From contig NW_020825338.1 of NCBI RefSeq assembly GCF_003286085.1, forward strand, positions 124,001-188,000: a stretch of DNA of 64,000 nt. The letters run 5' to 3'. The stretch comes from Drosophila persimilis. Lineage: Eukaryota > Arthropoda > Insecta > Diptera > Drosophilidae. The notes beneath the pieces were generated by a model. The model saw nothing but the letters and a program-made list of their open reading frames with translations. It made no database searches and was not told the DNA's origin. Positions 1 through 13,341 of the stretch are shown piece after piece. The translations under genes and the position numbers were made by a program. The stretch's first letter is position 1. The number at the start of each line of letters is the position of its first letter.

Positions 1-11
1 ACATCTTGCAG

Positions 12-3000
12 ACAAAATACGATGCCTGGGAAGATAGCGACTTCAATGATCTCGATGATGCGTCACTGAAGAAGCTTCTCGAGGAGGCGTATTGGTACCG
101 TAATCCTGGCGACAGGAAAAACAAAAGCGAGCGTTTTCTGGTAAGTACTCTGACCTCTCACGCGCTTTTCACAGCCCTAATCTCGATCCAATCCAATTTT
201 GTGTGCAGCAAATGCTCAAAAAGGCTGAGTACGACGAAGAGATCTCTTATCGTGCCATTAAATCCTGCCTCACACTCAACCCAACCACTCTAGCGACGTC
301 AGCGTCCACATCCGGGGTAGCCGGCATTAGCAGCAGCAGTAACAACAACACCCACCACACAAACAATCGATCCGGGGAGCGTCACAAGCAGGGCGGCTCC
401 TTGCAGGATCTTGTCGAGGCGGCTCATCGAAGTGGGGCGGCCACCACATCTGCGGCGGCGGCGGCAGCAGCAGCAGCGGCAGCAGCCACATCGGCGACAA
501 CCCAACGTTTCAACTGTGATTACCAGCTGAGTGGACGCGCGAACCGTCGCCACCAGCAGCAGCAGCAGCACAACAACAACAACAACCACCAAAACGCACC
601 CTCTGCCTCCAAAAAGATCAAGAACTGGTCGGTGTCGGGACGGCAGCGCGAGGGAGGAAGCCTTCCGAGCAGCGTCAACTTTGAGCCAGCGACAACGTCC
701 ATGGATGCCAAGCTGAAACAGACTATGGGCGAGTCATCCCAGTCCCAGGCTGCAGCTGGCAAGAACAGTGCCGGCAGCTGCAGCAGCCTGCCCAGCCACC
801 TGGGCGAGGCTGAGGCCGGCACCCAGTTCGATATGGACGATGATGAGACGGGTGGTGGTGCGAGTGGGAGTGCTGCCGCAGGCGCTGGCCCAATCCAACA
901 AGACTGCCTGTTGGAGGTAAGCGATGATACACTGAATCAATGGGACGTCTGTATGGATCAATCGCTCTGGGAGATGGCTCAATCGAGTCTAATCGAAACC
1001 GATGGGTGGCAAATTGGGTCAAGTCCATTTGAGGCGGTAAGATGCGACGCTGTAAGGTCGCCAGCTGCCCTTCAATGGCGTGGCATGGCCTGCCAGCGAG
1101 CAGCATAATTCAATTAGTAATCCATAAACCTGTAGTAATCGCAATAATCAATATTCCTCTATACGTCGTCTCTTGCGGACAAAGTCTCTAAATGGAAATG
1201 TAGAATTAATCAAGTTATGTCTACCCCACAAACACCCACACCCAAACACATACACTAACACCCATACCATAACACAAAAACCAACGCATTAACTTCCATT
1301 CCATTCATATGTATATGCATCTGTATGAATGTATTACGTATTTACGCCCTGCGGAGAGATAGTGGGTGTGCGTGCCTGTCCCAGGCGTTATATATGAATA
1401 TCCTATGTATTATGATACCATTGATTTAAGAAAGTTGTAGACAAAATCTGGTATGATGCATAGGTAGAAGGGATAGATGGAGAACTCCGCACCCATCTGC
1501 TGGCCGAATAGGTGGGATCATCATATCATATTCAATTCACGGGGGGTAGTCGGAACTAACACGGGGGGGCCAGGACATTTTCTGTACATTTTCCCTTTGA
1601 ATTTGTGATTTGTAAAAGTCTGCCGCAAAAAGGGGGTTTGCAAAGTCGCGATCGAATCAGATTAGAAATATACTAACTTTCGTTTTCTCCGTTTCCTCCT
1701 GTTCTTTTCCGCGTTCAGCTTTCGGAGGACAATCGCGGAATAAAAAAGAAGAAAGCAGGCGGCGCCAATCAATCAACGTCGTATCTCAGCACAAAGGTGC
1801 TCGACAATTTCATGCAAAACTACAGCCCGCATCAGCCCGAGTCGAGGGATTCGGCCGTTGGAGGCGAGTATCAAATCGGAGAAACCCTGCCGTTATTGGG
1901 GTCCGTTGGCATCAGGTCACCCGGAATGCCCCACATGCATGTACACCAACAGAACATGCAACTCCAGGCACAGTATTCGGCTGGTGGACACTTTGAAAGG
2001 GGAGTAGACGATCCCACCCGCAAAGTAGACGCTGGCTATGTGTCGCTGAGCGACAGCTATACGGCCTGCTCCTCGGTCTACGCCGATACGTCGACGATAT
2101 CCCATCCAAGCCGAGCCGCATCCTCGGGGGATGTGTTTGGCAGGAAAAGCGGTCGTGCAGGTCCCGCGGTAACGGGTGCCAAGTCCACATCGGTAAGTAC
2201 CAACGACTCACAAAGCAAAAACCAGTTACAAAAACATCTTATATCCAAAGCGTAACCTCGATGAGAATGGCAACGCCCTGAGCGATGGGTACGGCGCCAA
2301 TGGCACGCCCAGCAGCAGCAGTAGCAATGGAAATGGCAATGGCAATGCCAATGGCAACGGCGGAAGCGGATCCAATCAGTTTACGGCCCTGATCACCACT
2401 ACGATGGGTGCAAATGCACCGCCATCGTCCACAAGCCGCCAGAACAGCGTGTCCACGCTGCTCACAACCGGAAGCAACACAACAACCACTGCAATGGCAG
2501 CCGCTGCAGTGGCGGCCTCCTTCAATAGCCAGTTGCAGCAGGTTAACGTGGGGAACGGATCGGGAGGAAACGGAGCCGCAGCCGGAGTTGGAGTGGGTCC
2601 CGGAGTCGGAGTTAGTGCCGGTGCCGGCACTGGGGGACAGCCGACCAAGACCAAGTCAAAGAAGAGGTCGCAGCAGGAGCGCAACACAACCACTGTGGAT
2701 GCCGAGTCAGTGGCCGGGTATCGCGGCAAAGAGTCGGTGGAGCAGCTGGTCAAGTACATCGAGAACGATGGCAACAGCGGCGGACAGAAGAAAAAGGAGC
2801 GCAAGAAGCAAAACCAGAAGCTTAAGAAGAGCAACTCGCTGGAGGAGCTGCGTAGCTGTTCCAAAATGGAGGCGGACGACCTCAAGCGCGAGTCGGCCAC
2901 CACCGAGATGATGCCCCAGAAGAAGGACTCCAACAATGCGAATGCCAGTGGCAGTGGCAAACAGAACTCTGCCTCCGTGGCGGACATTAGCAAGAACTGC

Positions 3001-3763
3001 AGCAAGGAGCAGCAGCAGCAGGTCACACCTGTCCAAGTCCAAGTCCAAGTACGTAAGGTCGCTGAAACCGCCGCTCAGCAGCGGAAAGGAGAGCGCCGTT
3101 CCTGGGGCACCGAGGAGCTGCAGTATCTGGGGGATCAGGAATATCGCAAGCCAGGCTTGGGTAAGGCTGCGGCCCGCTCTGAGCCCGATATCGAGGCGGA
3201 ACCGATGCCGCTCTCCCTGCCGGCCCTCTCTTGTATGTCCGAAATGGATGCCCTGAACACCGTCCTCTCCGAGACAGCCGAATTCCATGTGGTGACAAAG
3301 AAGAAGAAACCAAAGAAGCAGCGAGCCGTCACCATGGACGATGCGGCCGTCGCGGCCGCTGCCCACGCGGGAGGCAATCTGCAGCGCATGCAGCAGATCA
3401 CAAAATCTGCCTCCTCCAACATGATGTCCCAGCGGACCCACTACTACACGGCGTACACCAACAGCGGCACGGGCTCCGGCTCTGGCTCCGGCTCCAGCAA
3501 CCATCATGGCCAGTATCCGAGCAAGTCGGCACAGCAGCAGCAGCCGCAGTACCAGGATGCGCAGCCGCAGCATCACCATCACCACCATCATCATTACCAT
3601 CATCATCATCATCATGGTGGGTCGGGTTCGGTCAAAAAGGACAGCTCGCGACGCAAGTCCACATCCTCGATGCCGCCCTCGGAAAAATCCGATTCCAGTG
3701 ATCTCGACTCAGTCCACTCGCTGCCGATCCAGACGGTCAAGAAGAAGAGTCTCGGCTTCAGCA

Positions 3764-3795
<32 letters not shown>

Positions 3796-6365
3796 GGCAC
3801 CACCAACAACAAGGAGCGGACAGCGCAGGCCGCCACCCAACGTCAGGTTAAGAAAAAGACCCTGGCACCAGCTCCAATTTCCTATGCGGACATAGCCCGC
3901 AACAAGCGGGAGGCCCTGAAGAATGCCAGTGGCAATGGCAGTGCAAATGCCAGCGACCCAGAGCCGTCCGAATCAGCTGCAGGAGCTGGTGGGGCTGATA
4001 AGCCCGCCGGCGGCAAGGGCAGCAAGTCTAAGGTCAAACCGGATTTCCCAGAGCTGCCAGTAGCTCTATCCATACCGGTAGCCATCAGCACCGCCACCAG
4101 CACTAGCAGCAACACTGCCACCAATCAGGTGGCCAGTTCCAGCAACAACTCGTCGTCGGCGGGATCGATCAGCTACTCGAAGAGCCTGAATGCGACACCT
4201 GCCAGCAGCACCAGCGACGTTGATGCCTCGCCAGAGCTCACCCCCACTTGCACGACTGCCCCCAGCAGCAGCCTCTCCTCGTCACAGCCGGCGCTGCAAA
4301 AGTCCAAGAGTGTGGAGCACGATGCCACTTATACGTTCAACAGCAGCAACCTCGATCAGCAGTACCCAGCCCTTGAGAAGACTGTCAAGAGGCATAGCAC
4401 AACCAATGTGTCTCTGACAGCCGGCGTCTATCCAACTTCTAGTTCAGTATCGTCCGCAGGGACGGGCTCGTCAGCAATTTTCAACTTTGCTGCCGCAACC
4501 AAGTTACAGATGGTGGACAAATCCACGGGAACCACATCATTACCAACTACCTCAGCCAAGTCCAAGACAAAGTCAAAGGACCTGTCATACAGCAGCGCAA
4601 GCAGCACCACCAGCAGCAGCTCGGGCAGTACCAGCAGCAAGAAGTCCATGAAGCTTGGCAACGAAGAGGCGGCGACTACTCCAGTGTCCATGCCAGTTGC
4701 CCAGAAGTCGACGACGGCCACCCAGACCGAGGGGACCAAGAAGATGGGCCACAAGATGTCCCACACCAGCAGCAAGCTGACACCTGAGCTTATCGCTGGT
4801 CGGCCGGCGGTGATAATACTCAACGATGATCGCGACTCGGAAGAGGAGGGACTCAACAACGAGTTCATCTTTGGGGATTTCAACGAGGATGAGCTGAAGC
4901 TCTTCGACGACAAGAAAGAGGAGAAGGAAAATGAAAAAGAGAAAGAGAAAGAAAAGGAGAAGGAGAAGAGTGAGAAGAAGGTGAAACCACCAGAGTCGCA
5001 GCCGAAATCACAGGCAGAGCCAACAAAGCCACAGGCAGAGCCACAGCCAGGGCCAATGTCCCAGGCAGAGCCACAGGCAAAGCCATTAGCAACACAGATG
5101 GACAAGCCAGAGCCCATGGATGAGAATGTGGATGAGGAGGAGGATGATAATCAGATTCCAGAAGCAGAACCAGAACCAGAACAAATCGGGGAGGACAAAA
5201 CTGAGAAGAAGGAGACAGAAAACGCAGCAGCCACTCAGTCGGATGTCAGCTCCAGTAGCTACCAGCAGCTGATACTGAATGATTCGGGCGCTGCCTCTGA
5301 TGTGGTCAACAGCTCGGCCAGTTTGGACATGCTATCGATCTCGGGCGAGGCCGTGCAGTCGTCGTCGCCAAACTCAGCGGCCATTTCCACAAACTCGGGC
5401 TCATCCAGCATCATCAACTCGTCGACATCCTCAACACCTTCGTCTGACTCGGCGCCAAATTCCAACTCGTCGTCATCCGTTTCGATATCCTCCTCATCTG
5501 GAGGCAACGGTCCGATGGGCTTGTGCTCGGGATCGGGATCCGGTGCGGCCCATGTGGCGAACCAGTCCAGCGATAGTGGTATCTATGGTGCCGCCAACAC
5601 GTCCGTGAAGGACCACATCAACCAGTTCCTTAGCCGGGCCAGCAGCAGTAGTGAGGAGCCGCTGCCGAATGTCCCCATCTCCATGCAACAGTTGGAGACC
5701 TGCAATGACATTGAGGCGGCCATCATAGCCGCTGCCCGGGCCGCGGCCGCAGCACGCAGTAACAGCTGCAGTCGCAGAAATTCCCAGGAACTGGAGTCCT
5801 CGCAGTCTCTGTCCCTGTCCAAGTCCAAGCAGCAGCAGCAGCATCAGCATCAGAGCCCAGTTGCCAAATCGAAGATTGCGCCCGTCTATACGACCTACAA
5901 TGTTGGCGTACAGGACTACGACGAGGACCTAGAAGAGCTGAGCTTCCTGGCCGACCTCAGAGATGCGGAGGTAGACGTGGAGGAGGAGGCGGAAGTGAAA
6001 GCGGAGGCTGATGCCGAGGCTGTTGCATCGTCATCCCGCATGGATCCAATCGTAGACTACATTTCAAGCAGTGAGTTATCGAGAAATCGAGTCCCTTGTC
6101 AATATTTATTTTGGTCAGGATTAATGCACAGTAGGCTGTGCATAACCTAGTTAGTTATAAACCTAGTAACCAGTCTGTTGATAGTTAAGAAAAGTCTAAA
6201 TTATGTTTCCGAACTTGCGTAATTGATTTGTTAGGATTATTCGCACTATTTTTATCATCCAATACGAATAATTTTATGTCCATATCGTCTCGTCCCGCAG
6301 CTTGGCACGCCATTTCCACCAGCAAGCATGTAATGTTCTACAAAGAGCCCGAACAGGAGATCTAG
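12..6365 (+). CDS. Large low-complexity protein of unknown function, 3' five exons (5' end outside window)
   Basis: Exons joined by GT-AG introns with frame kept throughout: 12-140 (probable acceptor TTGCAG ending at 11), 209-916, 1719-2192, 2251-6070 and 6301-6365, stop TAG at 6363-6365. This gives about 1731 residues, and more lies upstream of the window. The protein opens with an acidic, ordered-looking segment (DDASLKKLLEEAYWYRNPGD). Most of the rest looks disordered: polyAla, polyGln, Ser-rich and Gly-rich runs, a His-rich run near 3571-3615, and an EK-rich then QAEP-repeat part near 4910-5100. Islands that look constrained are FPELPVALSIP, RPAVIILNDDRDSEEEGLNN, DEDLEELSFLADLRDAE and the C-terminus WHAISTSKHVMFYKEPEQEI. 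I do not recognise the family, and no enzymatic motif is visible. Lys/Arg-rich and Ser-rich parts would suit a nuclear or RNA-associated scaffold, but that is a guess. The gene structure is much surer than any function. Confidence 0.85.
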
Positions 6366-8421
6366 GAGGAGCCGGTCGAAGCAGATACCGCAGCCGCCAC
6401 ATCAGGCGGCAGTCAGCGAGGGGATCAGAACTACAAAAACGAAAAGGAGGATTAGTTTGTATTGCATGTCTGTTAAAGTTGCATTTTTGTTTGCTTCGTG
6501 CTGGGCCATCGATTGTACACAGATCTACGGATATACACGGATATGCTATAACCAAACGCTTTTGTGCTAATTACTGTAACAAACTATTGATTAACTATCG
6601 ATTAGAATTTAAAACCGCGAGCGGCAAAACTAAAACCACCATGAGTGTCAAATAAAACCATGAAAAACTATGAAAAAATCATTCGAATGGAACCAGAACA
6701 CAACATAGGTCATAGCTGATAGGACCGTGTCTCTTCCATTAGCAAAGCCAGGTAGGAGAGCCAAGAGGGCAAGGCAAGGCAAAGCCAAAAAGAACAATAT
6801 CAAGAAGATCGAGAGAAAACAAATCCCGGCAAAGACAAAGAAAAGAATAAGAATAACAAGGCAGAAGATTATAATCGATGATGGAGAAGTTATCGGGGGC
6901 GACACACAAGACGTTAGATCATGATAAATATGAAGACGAAACGAAGACAAAGATGATTTTGTTGGACGATTTTGTTAGACAAAAAATAAGACGTAGAAGA
7001 ACGAACTCTCAATCCATTAGTACCGCTGTGAATAGAACAAACAAAAACAAGGGGAGAAAATCCCTGTAAGAAATCCTTGATCCCTACAATAGGCCAAGTC
7101 GGTGACGTAAAATATGAATATTTATTAAACACTTAGTTTGGACCGGTGATTCGGAGTGCGATTCAGATAGCAGGCGATGTTCAGTCAGCATTTGGAACTG
7201 CTTTTGTTAATTTACAAGTTTTTGGCTCCTTAAAACGCTACGTTTTACTATTACTATTACACTTACGAGCTCTAATTTTAACTACTATTACTACTATTAC
7301 GGAAGCAACCATTCTTTTTTTTGTATTTTTTAATGCCTTTGTGTTTCTCCGCTTTAATGCGCGCGCCTGTAGCTTGTACGAGTATATTTTATCACTACTT
7401 CGAGTAAGATTGAGCAAACTAGTTTAGTTATAGACAGAGTCAGCCCACAGGGAAGTGAGGGGAGGCAGAGGAACGGAACCGATTGAACACTAGCATATAG
7501 TCGCGTGTACATAGGATGCAAAGACCACAGAATAACGAAAACAATATTACAAAACCCAGCTAAGAACTTGAATAGTTTTGCGTTTAATTGTTAAAAAAAG
7601 AAGCCGCAAAAGAAAAAAAAACCGAAAACGAGAAAGCACACAACAAATGATATGATATGTGTGCATGAATAATTATTATCTAGAGTTAAGATCTATACGG
7701 CTAGCCATAAAGAAGCCGCATGAGGGGATGAAATGAAAATTTATGTATGTTAAAACCACAAAACACACACAAAACAAACAAACAACAACAAAAAAACAAC
7801 TATCAAGCACCTACGAAAAATGCCGCCGTTTAGCAGCGAGAGAGAGCCTCAGCAGGCCTTTCCGAGAGTAAAAAAAAAACCAGGAAACAGTTCCAATAAA
7901 CCAGAAACCGGATGAAAACCGCATGAAAACCACAAAATGAGTCAAAAAACAAAAATTAAATGGAGAAAATTAATATATAAAAAAAAAAACCGTAGCATTA
8001 AAAACGCACCTACATAGGAATATTCATTATATACACCCACACACACACAAACACACACATATATATATATACATGATACATGATACATAGACATATGATG
8101 AACAGATTTTTTTTTGAGAATGCCAGTCGTTAATTATTTAAATTCGACTAAGATATTTAAGACATAACTTTAAACAAAACAAAGAAAAAAGTGTCTAAAG
8201 CAAAAAAAAAAAATTCAAAATTATTAAAAACGCGTAACTATTTAAAGTTAATCAAAAAAAGACCCACACACACACATTTGAAAGGCGAATAAATAACAAA
8301 GCGAAGAAATTTTGAAACATTGGAAAAGTTGTGCTGTATTACGGAAAAGAGAGAGATGGAGAGAAGAGTGCGAGGGAAACAGGCAGACAGCGCTTTACGT
8401 TTAGTCAGCAATAGCTGTCTC

Positions 8422-8424
<3 letters not shown>

Positions 8425-8456
<32 letters not shown>
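8425..8456. repeat. (CT)n microsatellite
   Basis: About 16 uninterrupted CT dinucleotides within the presumed 3' UTR. Confidence 0.95.
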
Positions 8457-8458
<2 letters not shown>

Positions 8459-10042
8459 ATACTTCCCTTCCATCGATCTAGAGAAAAAGAAACGAAAAGG
8501 AACGTTTATAAAAGAAAATGTAATTTTAATCAAGTTGCAGGGAGGATTACCCGTTATATACTGAAGAGTATGAATATGTAATCCACGAATAAGGACAATT
8601 CTACAAAACAAATGATATGCAACCACTAAGTCAAACTAAGCCAATGTACACTGCATCAATTTTTAGAAAAAATTATAACTATTTAGCGACAAAAGAGACA
8701 GAAAAATAACTAAAAAAAAAAGAGAAACAAAAGCAAATTGAAATTATATGAAAGATAATGCAAATTAACTCTGAAATATAAATTATATTATATATATAAA
8801 TATACGTATACATATTACGCAGGCCAGGCCCTTGCTGCCTCTCAAAGATACACTGGATCATTCGTTTTTATAATCCGCATAGAACATCAATGAATTAAAA
8901 ATGTAGCACATCTTAGAGGAGTGTATATGTGTGTATTAACGTTGAACAGTGACGTGTAGTACTGCAGCAACACCCCTGTTGGCCTGTGTTATATATATTT
9001 ATATATATAAATTATAAACAAAAATTCAAATCAACGTTTCTTATGTGTGTGTATTTATGTAACATGTAGTTGCGTGTATGTGTATATAATATAGTAAAAA
9101 TGTTAGCTCTCCACCATCTAACATACGAAAAAAAGAAGAAAAAACAGGGAGAGGAGATTCCCCTTGGCAGTGATTCGCCTCTCAGTGCCCTCCCCCATCC
9201 CATCCAAAAAGCCGATGGCGCTTTGTAATTACTTATTTATTTTCTATATTTGACCCCAAATTCGTGTAGGATTTGTGGCTGCGCAAGAGCTTTTCGGAGT
9301 CTGGAAGCCAACAGACCCAGGAACTAAAATTTCTTCATTTCGCTATTTAATGAGCGTAGTTAGCATATTTATCCAGTTGACACGATATAGTCGGCCCCAG
9401 AAATGACTCGTACATCCCTTGCAGTTGGGCACAATGGTTCCACTACTTGATGTGTGGTTATCATACGCAAGATGCATGTTTGCTTTATAAAACTACAACA
9501 TTCTGTTCTGAATATTAAACAGAACGATGGGTATTTGGATACTTTTTAAACAAACAAATTATTTAAAACAATTTTAACATTTTTTTGTACATACAAATTG
9601 CAACTTAAGACCCGTTTGTAAAGTTCGATATAAAATCAGAACAAAATGATCTGCGTAGAAAATTAAGCAAAGCCCGAATTCCTTTTACACTGTCTTTACC
9701 GTATAAATTTTGATTCATCTCTCTCAACTAAATTTTTGTACATACATATATACTGAAGGGAGTGTATTTTGCGTAGGATAACTTAAAGTCTAGTGATTGA
9801 AACGTTGACCCAGCCCTCAAGGTAAATGCACGGCAATTGTTGGGGTCGGTTGGCATGTGTTTCGTAGAGTTCGAATTGCATAATTTCCGTATTGTTTGCA
9901 CTTGTTGATTTGCCGATAAGCAGCAGTAACAATAAAAAAATGGAGAGCAAAATAAATGAGAAACTATAACCATAAACATATGACTAAGTCTATTGCATAG
10001 CTAAACAAAGAATTCTATAAACACCTAGTTGATAGTTGTAGT

Positions 10043-10089
10043 ACCCATACCCATACCTATACCCATACCCATTACCCATTACCCATACG
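10043..10089. repeat. CCCATA/CCCATT hexamer tandem array
   Basis: About eight imperfect copies of ACCCAT-type hexamers (CCCATA, CCTATA, CCCATT). It superficially resembles a telomeric repeat, but Drosophila lacks telomerase repeats, so this is a simple microsatellite. Confidence 0.9.
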
Positions 10090-10790
10090 AATAGATGGAT
10101 CGTATGTACCCTCCTAGAAAGATGATGCCGAGATGATAACGACAACGTCTAGAAGCGTGTCAATGGGCATTGAAACTAACTCTAAATTTATACAAACGTA
10201 TACATACTTCTATATAAACATACAAAGAAACATATGTACTCAACTACTTCTACTGAGAAAGCCGACTAAAACTACAAATACTAATTCCCAGGCACGCCCG
10301 ACCCCCCATCTTCCCATCCCAAAGCTCGGCGAAGAGCCGCAGTCCCCCCAACCAACTATACTTAACTTATACATACCAATATTTGTACATGCAAGAGAAA
10401 AAGAAGAGTAAAAATGAAAAGAAAAAATAAGAAATGGAAGTGGAAATGGATATGGAAAAGGAAATGGAAAAGCGAAAGGTATTAGAATTTAACGAAATTA
10501 CAGTCAGGCGGGATCCGCGCCGATTACCGTCCGATTGTCGATTGACCAGCGGATCGATCCTGATCCGCTGTTGGTCGGGCGATAAGCCGTCAAGCTATCG
10601 CTGCGGCCAATCGAACAGGGGACGGCAGTCGATGGCCTGTCCACATCCCCACCCCCAGGGGCCTAACTAAACCAGAAAAACTGAAAACATTATCTGAATG
10701 GGAAATACAAATCTAATTTAATATGTGTTTAAAATATAATTAGCTGGAGTGAAGAATCGAAATAAAAATGCAAAAAAAATATATATATAT

Positions 10791-11593
10791 AATTGTCGTT
10801 TCATTTTAATTAACCCCAAGGCTTGGAGCGTCCTGAGTCAACCCGTCAACCACATACATATATTTATATATATTTATCATGATCGGCGTGGAAATATGAT
10901 TTTATCTAGAATCTAGATCCGATTCTCCTCATGCGATAAACTGAAAGCATATCCATATATAAACCTCAGATATAAACGTGAAATCGTACAGAAGAAAACC
11001 AAAAGGCATCCCCGCCTTGAAGTAACTTCAAAATCAAACACTTAATTTGCTGGCTCAAGTCTTGCGAACTGGGGACAAGTGTTTCAAATATATGCAGCTT
11101 GTTGCTAGTAAAATTCGACATACTGGAATTCATTATGTTCCATGCAGCCCAGGGCATTGTCTCCACATATGTCCTAGTGTATCCTAAAGCATTTACAGAA
11201 TCTATTGGTGTCTTTAAATACAAATTTCAGCTAATAGTTGTTCAAATTGCTTCATAATATGATATATCTTCAAATAATACAGCTGAAACCAATTGATTTC
11301 TATTCACCTATAGGTATGAGTATCGTATCACTGTATCATTTAGCTCAATCCGATTGAAAGCGTCCTCTAAATCATATAGATGTGATTCATAACGCACTAC
11401 TCTATGAAAGAAAAATCCAGCTAAATCTCATTCATATTGTAAATTCGATTTTTTTAGATGTGTGCACACAGATGTAAGTATTTAGTTCCCTGGTGCTTTA
11501 TCTTAAGTAGGGGATATTTATAGCCTGCTTCTCATATTTATTTACTTATATACGTTGAGCAACGATAAGCACAGATTTTTTTTCATGGTGGAG
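10791..11593. other. Convergent intergenic spacer
   Basis: AT-rich DNA between the 3' end of the plus-strand gene and the 3' end of ribokinase. No gene, RNA or element is recognised. Confidence 0.6.
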
Positions 11594-11599
11594 TTTATT
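11594..11599 (-). terminator. Poly(A) signal of ribokinase gene
   Basis: AATAAA read on the minus strand (tttatt on plus), 46 bases beyond the stop codon. This implies a very short 3' UTR. Confidence 0.6.
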
Positions 11600-11645
11600 A
11601 TTAGATATAAGTACACGGGACTAGAGACACTCTCCTGCAGCCACG

Positions 11646-12684
11646 CTAAGCGCGGGGGAAGCTCGATTGGGTCCCTGGCAGCTGGACAGACTGTGAGGCC
11701 ACCTCACAGGCGGCCGCAATGTGTGCGTCGAGGGTTCTATCTGGGAAGCGGGCCAGGTTGTGGGCTAGTGCACCAATGAAGGCGTCACCCGCGCCCGTTG
11801 TGTCTACCACTTTGTTGACGTGAGGAGCGGGCACGTGCTGGAATTCGCCGGGCGAATCTTTGGCTCCCCACACAGCTCCCAGAGGGCCCAGTGTGAGAAT
11901 CACCGTGTTAGCACCCATTTCAATGAGCCGCTTGCAGGCGTCGTTAGCTTCCCTGTAAGGGAGGATCTGTTAGTTGGGACACAGAAGGATAAGACCAGTA
12001 CTTACTTTATGCTGCTCACGCTGGCCACTCCCGTCATCATGGCAGCCTCGCTTTCGTTCACGCAGAATATGTTGGCCAGCTCCAGCAGCTCTCGTGGCGT
12101 CTGCTCCATTGCCGGAGCGGCGTTTACAATGGAAACACCCTTAAAGCAACGCAGGGCTTGGAGCGTGGCTGCGACGGGTGTCTCCAGCTGGCACACGAGC
12201 ACCATGGCCTCGCCAAACAGTGCCTTGGCGATGAAAACGTCGTCGGCGCTAAGCTGGTTATTGGCACCTACAACAATGATGATGTTGTTCTCGCCATCGT
12301 CGGAGACTGCGATCTGGGCAATGCCCGTGCTCTGGCCCGTCAGCTGCTGCACGTGGCTTACATTGACGTTCTCCTCTCGCAGCTGGCGAAGGTAGTCGCT
12401 GCCAAAGCTATCGTCGCCTAGTTTGGCAACCAATGCCGTCCTTGAGCCCAGCCTGGCGGCCGCCACACACTGATTCGCACCCTTACCGCCGTAGCCGGTC
12501 TGGAATTTGCGTCCGTGAAGCGTCTCCCCGGCCTTGGGAAGGCGGGGCGTGTAGCTGCCAAAATAAAAGTGAAGGTGCTGATCAGTCTGGTCTCCACAAT
12601 CCGCATCCGTGGATGGAAGGCGACCTACCAGATGAAATCTATGATGGCCGAACCGAAGACCAGAACCTCAATTTCCTCGCTCAT
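11646..12684 (-). CDS. Rbks: Ribokinase
   Basis: Phosphorylates D-ribose at O5 with ATP to give ribose-5-phosphate, feeding the pentose phosphate and nucleotide pathways in the cytosol. Exons on the minus strand are 12684-12629, 12554-12006 and 11952-11646, giving 303 residues, close to the usual 300-320. PfkB/ribokinase hallmarks: GGKGANQ at residues 41-47 (PfkB signature 1, ribose binding); the NESEAA segment near the end of exon 2; and DTTGAGDAF at about residues 252-260, where Asp258 in the GAGD anion hole is the expected catalytic base. Start ATG at 12684 gives MSEEIEVLVFGS, a normal first beta strand. AATAAA on the minus strand lies at 11594-11599, about 50 bp past the stop. It corresponds to D. 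melanogaster CG13369, recalled from knowledge of the region. No inactivating change is seen. Confidence 0.95.
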
Positions 12685-13335
12685 TTCTCAGCTGTTATTT
12701 TTGCAAACTGCAGCAGAGTGGCGGGGTGCTGATTTATTACTGAACGATTGAATTTACGATCCCAGGGTACTTTGCTTATCTGGCGCTGTAGGGGTCTTAT
12801 CAGCAACTTGGCCAATTCCATTCACGGCCTCCGGGACGGAAAGAGGCGGTTGAGAGTACTCGAGAAAGGTAGAGAAATTCATTTGAACAATTAGCAAGCA
12901 ATTTGCCCATTCTCTTCTCTTCTCTTGTTTTTGTTTTGGTAGCCAAGAGAACAACAAAGATACTGGAAATACCAGATGTGGTATTTTTGTGATCACACAC
13001 TAAAAATATCTTAATATTATTACTATTTTCCGTTCATCTAAATGATTTATATTAAACATTAGCTCTCGTTTCCCCTAGGAACTCTTAAATCTATACTAAA
13101 TTTGATACACGCATTCTGGTTTAGTTCCACTAAAACGCATTAGCGCGTTTCGGAAGCCCCATTCCCGTTCATGTCGGTAGAAGTCTCCAGTGAAATGTAA
13201 ATAACAATTGATGCTAAAGTTATCAATGAAAATGTTAAAATTGCTTCATAGGTAAACAACCATAGGCACAGCTGTATGTGGTTGTATGTATTTGATGGTG
13301 TGGTGTATTCTCGGGCTTTAAGATAAATCATAAAC
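12685..13335. other. Spacer between ribokinase 5' end and mod(r) 3' end
   Basis: Holds the promoter of ribokinase, read to the left. No TATA box or DRE stands out, and no further gene is seen. Confidence 0.5.
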
Positions 13336-13341
13336 TTTATT
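13336..13341 (-). terminator. Probable poly(A) signal of mod(r)
   Basis: AATAAA on the minus strand about 480 bases past the mod(r) stop. The interval 13336-13821 is then its 3' UTR, AT-rich with no other feature. Confidence 0.5.

Larger units (their letters stand above)
6366..10790 (+). other. Long AT-rich 3' UTR of the gene at 12-6365
   Basis: No convincing reading frame. An early poly(A) signal AATAAA lies at 6651-6656. Further AATAAA hexamers follow near 8289 and 10760, so short and long 3' UTR forms are possible. The stretch is dominated by A-rich and AT-rich sequence and CA/TA microsatellites. It has TGTACATA words at 9586-9593 and 9737-9744 that fit the Pumilio consensus TGTANATA. Long A-rich 3' UTRs are typical of neuronally expressed Drosophila genes. 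The exact end cannot be fixed from sequence alone. Confidence 0.5.

Noticed and set aside
2376..3615. Minus-strand open frames inside the large gene
   Set aside because: Repetitive Leu/Val-rich or Met-rich products that mirror polyAla, polyGln and polyHis codons on the plus strand.
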